DNA of 64,000 bases, from positions 31,483,501 through 31,547,500 of the forward strand of contig NC_134370.1 in assembly GCF_035582795.1 (NCBI RefSeq), written 5' to 3'. Shown piece by piece: positions 24,671-64,000 of the stretch (position 1 is the first letter of the stretch; every line of letters starts with the position of its first letter). A program made the translations under genes and the position numbers. Source of the DNA: Mycteria americana. Lineage: Eukaryota > Chordata > Aves > Ciconiiformes > Ciconiidae. The notes under the pieces were generated by a model, which saw only the letters and a list, made by a program, of their open reading frames with translations, was not told the origin of the DNA and ran no database searches.

Positions 24671-27325
24671 AAAAGCTATTGTGTTTCAGTCCACATGCAA
24701 AAACATTAATTCTGATGGAATTTTATTTTGCTTGGGCCATGAAATTCATGAAGAAAACTGTCCACTATTCATCCTATACAACATAATCAACATTGCAAAC
24801 TATTTAGTTAAGGATATGTTTGTGCAAGCCACTCTAGCGCAAAGAACAACTGACTAAGAAGGATTTAATCACATACAATTCTTGAAAGCAAGATGAAGCC
24901 AATCCCTTTAAATTACTCAAGTACTGCTTAAACCCTGTAATTAACATATAGTAATAAATATTTCATCTTTAAAAAGCCTATTGGGAGCAGTTTGTTAAAC
25001 ATTTATTTCTAGTCATTGGGAATTATGTGCGATCAGTTTATCATGTTCTGTATTAGACAATTTTATTTTATCCTCTTTATTTTATCCACAGCAGTGGAGA
25101 CACTCATTTGGGGAAATACACTCTTGCCTCAAATGTGGAGAAACATACTCTTTCTTCAGATGTGTTTTGCTTTTTATGAATTAGGTTTACCCTTGCAAAG
25201 TCCTGGCCAGCACACAGTGATGGTCCCCATTTACTTGACAGCCTCTCCTGTGGAAGTGACTTACTACAGATATGGGAGCTTTACTGCAAGCCGCAGCAAG
25301 ACTACCCAAGGCATCACTGCAGAAGTAACCCTGCAATGCGAGCAAAGTCATTTTGGGAGACTAGAGAGAAGAACCGAGTTCTCCTCTATGGCACAGCCAA
25401 GCCCCAGACAGAGGATACCAGGGGTGTGTTTTCAGGCACCTTCTAAGGTTGACCTGCACTTTCTCCTCTACCCTGGGTAGCATCGCAGGTGCAGGGAGAA
25501 ATATGTGAGAGCACAAAAAATCACCGCCCTTCAGCCAAGTCCCTGTGCAGACAGCTGTTATTCCACTGCAAGGCCAACTGAAATGCGGTCACTTAAATCA
25601 TTACTAAAACAAACCCATTATACTGATGGTGTCTGATGTCAATCCAAGGGAAATAACTGAGAGCTAAGCTGAGCTCTTTCACAGAGCTTCTTCACTTGTG
25701 ATAGTCTGAGCACACCCTCCCTCCTGAAGAGGAGGAGAATATAAAGCTAGCTGGGTATGACATGGGCAGAAAGTTACTCTCACAAAGGAGCACAGAGAAT
25801 CAGTGAATTTATGGACTATTGAATAGGAAGTAAAGATTTCTGCAACAGAAATTATAGTTCAGTGTTTCATGCAGCATCTTTAGTGATGACTACAATTGTT
25901 TTCCCCTCTAAACAAATTAGATCTCCATTTGCCATTAATGACTGCATCACTTAAATATCACAAAGGAACCGCCTGGTGCGCTTATTAATAATTGAAAACT
26001 TCGAAGAACTCTGTGAAACATTTTCAATCAAAGCTAATAAATCTCTAAAATATTCTTTTTCCTGAGTATTTTTTCCTTTTGTTCTTTTATTCCTTTTGGA
26101 TAATAGGCTACGTTTTAAATAATGGTATTAAGAAAAGCTCAATCTGAAATAAGAGTTGAGAAGTATCTAAAATCAGAAGTGGTTTCAACAGTTTAAAAAA
26201 AAAGCAAGAATTAAAAAAGAGGCAATATTCATCTGTTTCCTTCTTGCAAGTATGTTGAATTTCTAGTTCGGTTTGCATGCTGTTTCCTGATATCTTACAC
26301 TGATGATTAAGAAAATGTACCCACTTAATCTCTGTCCTTGTTCCGCATAAACATGAAGAAGAACTTTCAATAATCATTTTTTAATCAGTAGAGTCCATCA
26401 AATCAGGACTCCTATTGCTACATAATTGGACTTCGCAGAACTACTAAATGACCAAAGAGAACAAAAAAAAATACCCAAAACTTTTTGATCAGAGCTAACA
26501 GGAATCTTGAATGCCTTTTGCCATTTAAAGCTTCATGTTGGAGTTATTCTACTCAGTAAGCTTTACTACCCAAGAACAAGGGCAGAAAGATACATGCAAA
26601 ATTAGCCTCATCTGCAGAGATTTTTTTGGTGTGCTATAATGGACCATGTTTTCATCAGCACAGCAAGGTTGTATGACAGGTACTGATCAAAGCTCCAAGA
26701 CCTGCAATCTTGTCCACAGGACGTGGGAAGAGCAGCAGCCCAGTGTCTGTCCCTCCCAGCAGACCTCGCCTGGGGATGATGGCTGCAGCCTGGCAAAAGG
26801 CAGGTCATTCTTCACACCTCCACCCAGGGAAGGACAAGCGATTTTTAAAGGGTTTGTTTTGTTGGGGGTTTGGTTGGGGTTTTTGCTTTTGGTTTTTTTT
26901 TTTTTTAAACAAAACATGCATTTCTCTACCATCTTTCACTCAAAGGTTTCCTCACCTTTTCCAGACAAACCTCACTGCACTTGCACTGCACGTGGCAGTA
27001 ATTCTACACCCTGAGCAGCTTTTGCCAGTGGCTTGCATCAGAAATCCCCAGCCACGCTGTGAGTTTTTCTCTAGGCCTTGAAGTCCTCAGAAGCTCTGAC
27101 AATAATTCAAAGGACGGTGTTCCCTTCACCCCAGGGGCAGGATGAGGCACCCCTACCCCAGCCAGGTCTCTTACCTGCCCACAGAAAGTGCCAGCAGCCG
27201 GGAGCCTGTGGCCCCCTTTCCCTCGTGAGCCTTTGCCAGCAGCCATCCTCAGCCTCCTTCACCGTAGTTTAACTCCATAACTCTTGTCCTTCCTACAGCA
27301 GAAATGGCCAGCAATACCCCACAGA

Positions 27326-27354
27326 GGCCCCTGCAGGGACCCACTGCAGGGGCC
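27326..27354. repeat. Perfect 11-bp inverted repeat with 7-base loop
   Basis: Arm GGCCCCTGCAG at 27326-27336 pairs perfectly with CTGCAGGGGCC at 27344-27354. No known RNA or transposon end was recognised around it. Confidence 0.85.
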
Positions 27355-27889
27355 CAGCCACAGCCCTCCTTTCTGGGGAAAGCAAGGTGAAGTATCTGAA
27401 GTATTTAGGGGGGGATGCAAAGGAGATAGAGATAGGCCAGCTAGGACCAAACCTTGGGCTTTAACCAGTTAACCACAGGCAGCATTTGCTTGGCCACCCC
27501 CCAAGAGGCCAGTCCCATCAGCCATAATTAAGTAGTCATCTGTGCTGGGTAACTCATTAGCCTGGCAGGTGCCCTGGCAGACCCCCATGGCCCAGCGCCA
27601 ACCTGAGCAGTTGCCTGTAAAATTAAACCGTACTGAATTTACCAAACCAACACACAAGACAATAGCAGACTTCTTTTCCTCCATCTTTGACCAGACTTGT
27701 TAACTTTACAAAGATATTTCACCTGCTTTTAGGGATTTTCTGGCTTTACATGATTTTTGAGTGCGCCTCTATTTCATGTTTTAAACAATGTTCAAAGTCA
27801 TCTGTACCCCCGGCAAAAAGCTAGACTGAGCAACAATAGTCGGTGACACCTGCATAAAGTTAATAGCAATCAAAAAGACTGATTTTTTG

Positions 27890-27932
27890 ACACATGCGCA
27901 TGTGTGTGTGCGCACGCGCATGCGTGCACATG
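27890..27932. repeat. 43-bp perfectly alternating purine-pyrimidine tract
   Basis: The tract mixes CA/TG and CG steps without a break in purine-pyrimidine alternation. It includes TGCGCATG and GCGCACGCGCATGCGTGC. Such tracts are the classic left-handed Z-DNA formers. Confidence 0.9.
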
Positions 27933-30900
27933 GAGCAGAGGTTCCCAAGCTTTCATTTTGTTAGTAGCAGCAGTGGTTATTCCCAGCTGTGTATCAGAGG
28001 CAGCTGGTCTGCTGTTTGTGCACCAAGGTAAGAGCTACCAGAGCTCTTAAGACAGCTGCCACAGAGTCCAGCCAAGGGGTTCTTGGAAAAAAAAAACCCA
28101 CACCAACAGAAAAGAAACAAACACCCTCCACACACACACACACTTTCATCTACTCAGTTCAAACAATGCACACATATTCCTGTTTCTTGTCTAGTCTCAT
28201 ACATTAATTTTTACCTCCTAGAACAAGCAGAATGGTTCCCTTTTTGGAGAAGAGGTTACTCCTCTGCTCTAGCAGACTGACTCCAGCTGTACCATGGGTA
28301 GAGCAAAGGTTTCCACCAAGCACACCCCTGCTGTTAGTGCAGTTCATCAGGTAGCTACTAGGAAACAAAAATAATTGTGACAGAAGCTGTTTGTCTTCCC
28401 AAGTCTTTTGCCGTTGTGGGCATGCATGATGTGGTATCTCACCCACAAATGCGATGAAGTAAATTGATTCTAACATTTGCTGTTTCTTCCGAGTTACAAA
28501 GCTGTGATTTGAATTTCAGTGGCAGACTACTTGCAGAAGAGGCTTATATAATACTTCAGTCCTTTTCAAACACTCTACAAAGATTAATTGCTATTTAGTA
28601 TGTAGAAAGTATTTAACTTGTCAGCTAGTTCTAACAAAGTATTTGTTTTCTGTGAGATCAGAGAGATATTCTTAACCTGGTTTAAAGCTGCCATTACAGA
28701 AACTTGCATTCATTGTTGATAATGCACCTATTTAATGTGCATCGATTTAAGAACTCTCTGTAAGAGTTTTTTATTCAAGGGCCCTGACTGAAGAAAAGCC
28801 ACAGAATTCTGCAAATAAGTACAATCTATGCATTTAGCAATTTGTAATGCTTTAGTAGCTTTTGAACATTTACTATCTGAAAGTGCAGGCAACAGGAAAA
28901 GTAATTCAATAGAAACATATGTTGAGCCAGCATGTTTGGAGAAATGAATTCCAGTGTTTAGAAATTAGAGAAGTTAATTCCAGTCTAGTTCCAGTATTTT
29001 AAAAATTCTGCTTGAAATAGAAATGTCTTCACTTATTACTTTAAAAAAATTAGAATAGAATAAAACAAAATATTCTAATATAACCTCAATGCTATTACTA
29101 CTTTTAACTCAATGGTTTTGATTAATTATCTTTTTCTAGTCCAAACGCTGTCTCTCTCACTGCTACTATATTTAAATAAGCCACAATTGAGGAAACGAAA
29201 AATGAGCTGCCCTAGCACATCTACGCATGCGATGCTAATGCCAGCACTCAAAGGAGAAACTGTCAAAAAGAACAGCCATAAAAGAGAATTTCATTCTCAA
29301 ATATTTTTATTTTACTGGTTTTTTTACATTCTTTGATGGAATTTTTATGCAACTATTATGCCACGATCTATGATACACAATGAAAATAGAAACCTGTCAT
29401 TTACCATTTACATTTCTATGTTAATTTTGTTTTCTACCTCTGCATATACTGTGGCATAAGTGCATTTATCATATTTCATGCAGCACTGGCCTGCCTTATG
29501 CAAACTGAGAATACAATGAACGGTGCCAGCAATATTTAGCTGCACTCAATTCTTGCCACAGAAACAAGCATTCATAAAAGCATTAAAATACTTTTGGTGA
29601 TGGTTACTTAATGTTTTGAGCTATAGAAATGGACAGGAGACAATCTTTGCTGCTGTCAACTGCAGTACATTCCAAGTTCATTAGATTTCAAAAGTCTGAA
29701 TTAGCTTTACTGTTTCAATGAGAGAAAAAGCCCAAGGCAACCAGCCTGATTTAAAAGGATGCTACTGAGTTTCACAAACGTTAGACTAAGTCTGGTTCTG
29801 GATCCATGGTAAGTACCTTACCACATCAATTTTATGCTCTGACAGAAGGATTGGTTTTTTCACCATCATGTTGTCTCCAGGCCAAATAAAGGGACAGCAT
29901 AAGACACACATTCCTTTTTGGTAACCTGCTCGGACAAGTAGTACCTGATCATAGCTAGAAGTTTTTAATACAGCTTTTTATTTTGATGAGACAAGAAGCT
30001 TTCCAGTATCACCTGACTCTTTGAATCAGACATAAACTGTCAAGCCCTATTCTGTCACAGCCAATACAGCAGCAGCAGGGTAAAACTTACTGCCAAGACC
30101 ACAAGTGTGTCCCAGGAGCAGGCTCAGGACAGGGAGTTGGAGATGGGGGCGAAGTCTCATCTATGTGTTTTCCAGTCACTTGTTATGACGTATCAAAGTG
30201 GCTGCTCAGCAGAGCTAGCATAACCAGGCACTGCAGGGGCACAGGGCCCTTGTGCAGCTAGTTACTGCCTCCTGCTTCAACACAGGCACGGCCATTCCTC
30301 TGCGTCCTACTACGCCACTTAGTCTGTTAATTGAGCAGTTCCCTCTGCCAGCCAGCAGAAAGAAGGGAAGAAGTGTCCTGCCACTACACAGTCTAGCGTT
30401 CCAGAAACCTGCAGTCACAAGGTTCACCCAGACCCAAGTTCCTCTGGAGCAGAGGGAACAGGACTTCTGACAACACTAGTTCTTGTATTAAGAGGGGAGA
30501 GGAAAGCTGTGCCCACCTGCCTTCTAGCACTGTGGAGGAAGCACAAGCAGAGGCACTCTGAGACCACACTGCTGTGCAGTGCCTCCCAAGAAGCCAAGCA
30601 CTATCTCCCAAGAAGAGAACAACCCCCGCTGTTGCCTCCCCTCCAGCACCTGCTGTACATCAGCCACCTTACACAGAGCCAGCTCTTAGATGCAGTTCAC
30701 TTTTAAGTCCATACTGAAAGTACATGGCAATTGAGATCCTAATTGACAAGTAAACACAAGGGACAAAAAAATCAATTACTACTTGTACAAAACCACAGCA
30801 CATGCCTTTGGTCAATTGGAAACTGTTGCTTGCCCACCTTCCTCTTAACATAAAAAAGGGTGACTAAATCAGGAATTGCCACTTCAGAGCTGAATTAATA

Positions 30901-31279
30901 TCAGCAAGGAGATGTGAGGCAGGGATTAGCACTGGACAAAGCAGAGAACCCACTAGTTGCTGCACAAACAGATTCCTCATCCAAACACAATCTTTCTACA
31001 GGCGCTACCAGGTCAAAGAAAAGCAGATCCTAGTAGTTTGGTGAGGGAAAGAGTGTTCATCCAAAATGAGGATGTTCACAGGACCCCACAGTTCCTTAAT
31101 ACCACACAGCATCAAAGCAGGCAGCCCAAGGAGTGGGAGCAATTGGTGCTGTCACCTCTTACTTCTGAAGTAATTTGATGCTGAATTCTCCTGCTGATCA
31201 CCCACTGCTCTGTCAGCTGTGGTCTTGTGTAGATTTCTTCCCTCCTCAACTACCCCCAACAAACCTTTTCTTGGTCCTG

Positions 31280-31961
31280 TTTATTTCTGCCTTCATCACC
31301 CTCCTCCACCTTATACCTGCGTGGTGCACACCACTTTTGTTATCACCCATAGTTTAGCAACTTTGTAATCTGACTCCCTATTTCCAGCCTCCTCCTCACA
31401 TCACCAGGCTACCTTACCATCTCCGTCCAACAACCACAGTCAGTACATTTCCCTACCAAAGTCATCTATCAACTCTTTGCTTTTCAGTTTCATTACTCCA
31501 CTCCAATATATCTAGAAATAACTGTCAACCATTTTCCTTGTAACAATGCATGTTGTTTCCTTAGTGGCTCCCAAACGTACTCTCTTCTTTTTCAGGGATG
31601 TGCATAACTATCATGCTGTCCATGCCTGCTCTACTTACTTACAGTAATTAGACAGTGCCCACAGACTGAGGTTGGAGCCTCACTGAGCTAGACACTGCAT
31701 CCTTGGATAGGAGACTCTCCTTGTGCCAAAGAGGTCCCAATCTAAATAGACAAATAACAAAAAATGGTGGAACATAAGTTGGAATTTTTTTTTTCCTTAC
31801 AAACTGAGGAGCAAGGTGCAGATTAATAAAGTCAGCTGCTGGATCGTTTTATCTGGTAAAGCAAAAATAAATAATTGCCAATATTTTTCCCACTTTTATT
31901 TCCTCTTTTGGATGCAGTGATTTGAGAGACTACTAGTCAGAGATGGGTCTGTGCCCTGCAG
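31280..31961 (-). other. OGDHL: OGDHL 3' UTR (inferred)
   Basis: No coding sequence follows the OGDHL stop at 31962-31964. Two AATAAA signals lie on the - strand, at 31895-31900 (62 bases past the stop) and at 31280-31285 (about 680 bases past it). The far one would give a UTR of several hundred bases. Use of either is inferred. Confidence 0.45.
31640..31830 (+). repeat. Ancient amniote interspersed repeat (SINE-like), tentative
   Basis: The segment contains a cluster of phrases typical of an old repeat found widely in amniotes: CTAGACACTGCATCC, GCCAAAGAGGTCCCAATC, TAAATAGACAAATAAC and AAACTGAGGAGCAAGG. I recognise the pattern but cannot assign the family name with certainty. It falls in the inferred OGDHL 3' UTR, in the opposite orientation. 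Confidence 0.4.

Positions 31962-64000
<32,039 letters not shown>

Larger units (their letters stand above)
17999..31279. other. Intergenic region between UPF0728 and OGDHL
   Basis: This is about 13 kb between two convergent genes. I see no exon with a recognisable protein match and no tRNA- or rRNA-like sequence. It contains the AT-rich satellite at 18909-19021, the G-run at 20965-20985, the CR1 fragment at 23845-24670, the hairpin at 27326-27354 and the alternating tract at 27890-27932, listed separately. The longest non-CR1 open frame (25016-25480, 154 codons) has no family signature. Confidence 0.65.

Noticed and set aside
25016-25480. 154-codon open frame in the intergenic region
   Set aside because: No family motif, no splice-consistent neighbours and AT-rich non-coding composition. 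Length alone is within chance for 64 kb.

Overview
The window looks like avian chromosomal DNA. The evidence is a pair of CR1 LINE 3' ends that finish in the bird-type octamer repeat (ATTCTRTG), two copies of an avian ERVL-type solo LTR, short introns with GT-AG borders, and a gene order that matches amniotes: CHAT (+), the C10orf53/UPF0728 gene (+), OGDHL (-). The LTR family suggests a neoavian rather than a galliform bird, but this is a weak inference.

Layout. Positions 1-9744 hold the last four coding exons of choline acetyltransferase (CHAT, + strand). Its 5' part and the nested vesicular acetylcholine transporter gene would lie left of the window. About 9745-13400 is CHAT 3' UTR and AT-rich intergenic DNA. 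A strong CpG island at about 13400-14000 holds the promoter and first exon of the UPF0728 (C10orf53-like) gene, with exons 2 and 3 at 16245-16362 and 17934-17998. This gene has an apparent frame conflict in exon 1 and a second frameshift in exon 2, so it is either decaying or wrongly assembled. Its second intron has a non-canonical GC donor and carries a solo ERVL LTR. From 18000 to about 31280 I see no gene, only repeats: a CR1 fragment with a long open frame, a TATATTCCTA-type satellite, a G-run, a Z-DNA-prone tract and a hairpin.

From about 31280 to the right end lie the last 17 coding exons of OGDHL (2-oxoglutarate dehydrogenase-like, - strand), encoding about 760 C-terminal residues. All 17 exons join in frame, with intact thiamine diphosphate and active-site motifs. 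Its introns hold a second CR1 fragment and a second solo LTR.

CHAT makes acetylcholine from choline and acetyl-CoA in cholinergic neurons. OGDHL is a mitochondrial thiamine-dependent E1 subunit of the 2-oxoglutarate dehydrogenase type. UPF0728 has no known function. The three are neighbours by conserved synteny and there is no operon-like link. I found no RNA gene, CRISPR array or evidence of a new biological system. The observations most worth checking are the possible loss of the UPF0728 reading frame, its GC-AG intron, and the non-B DNA tracts.
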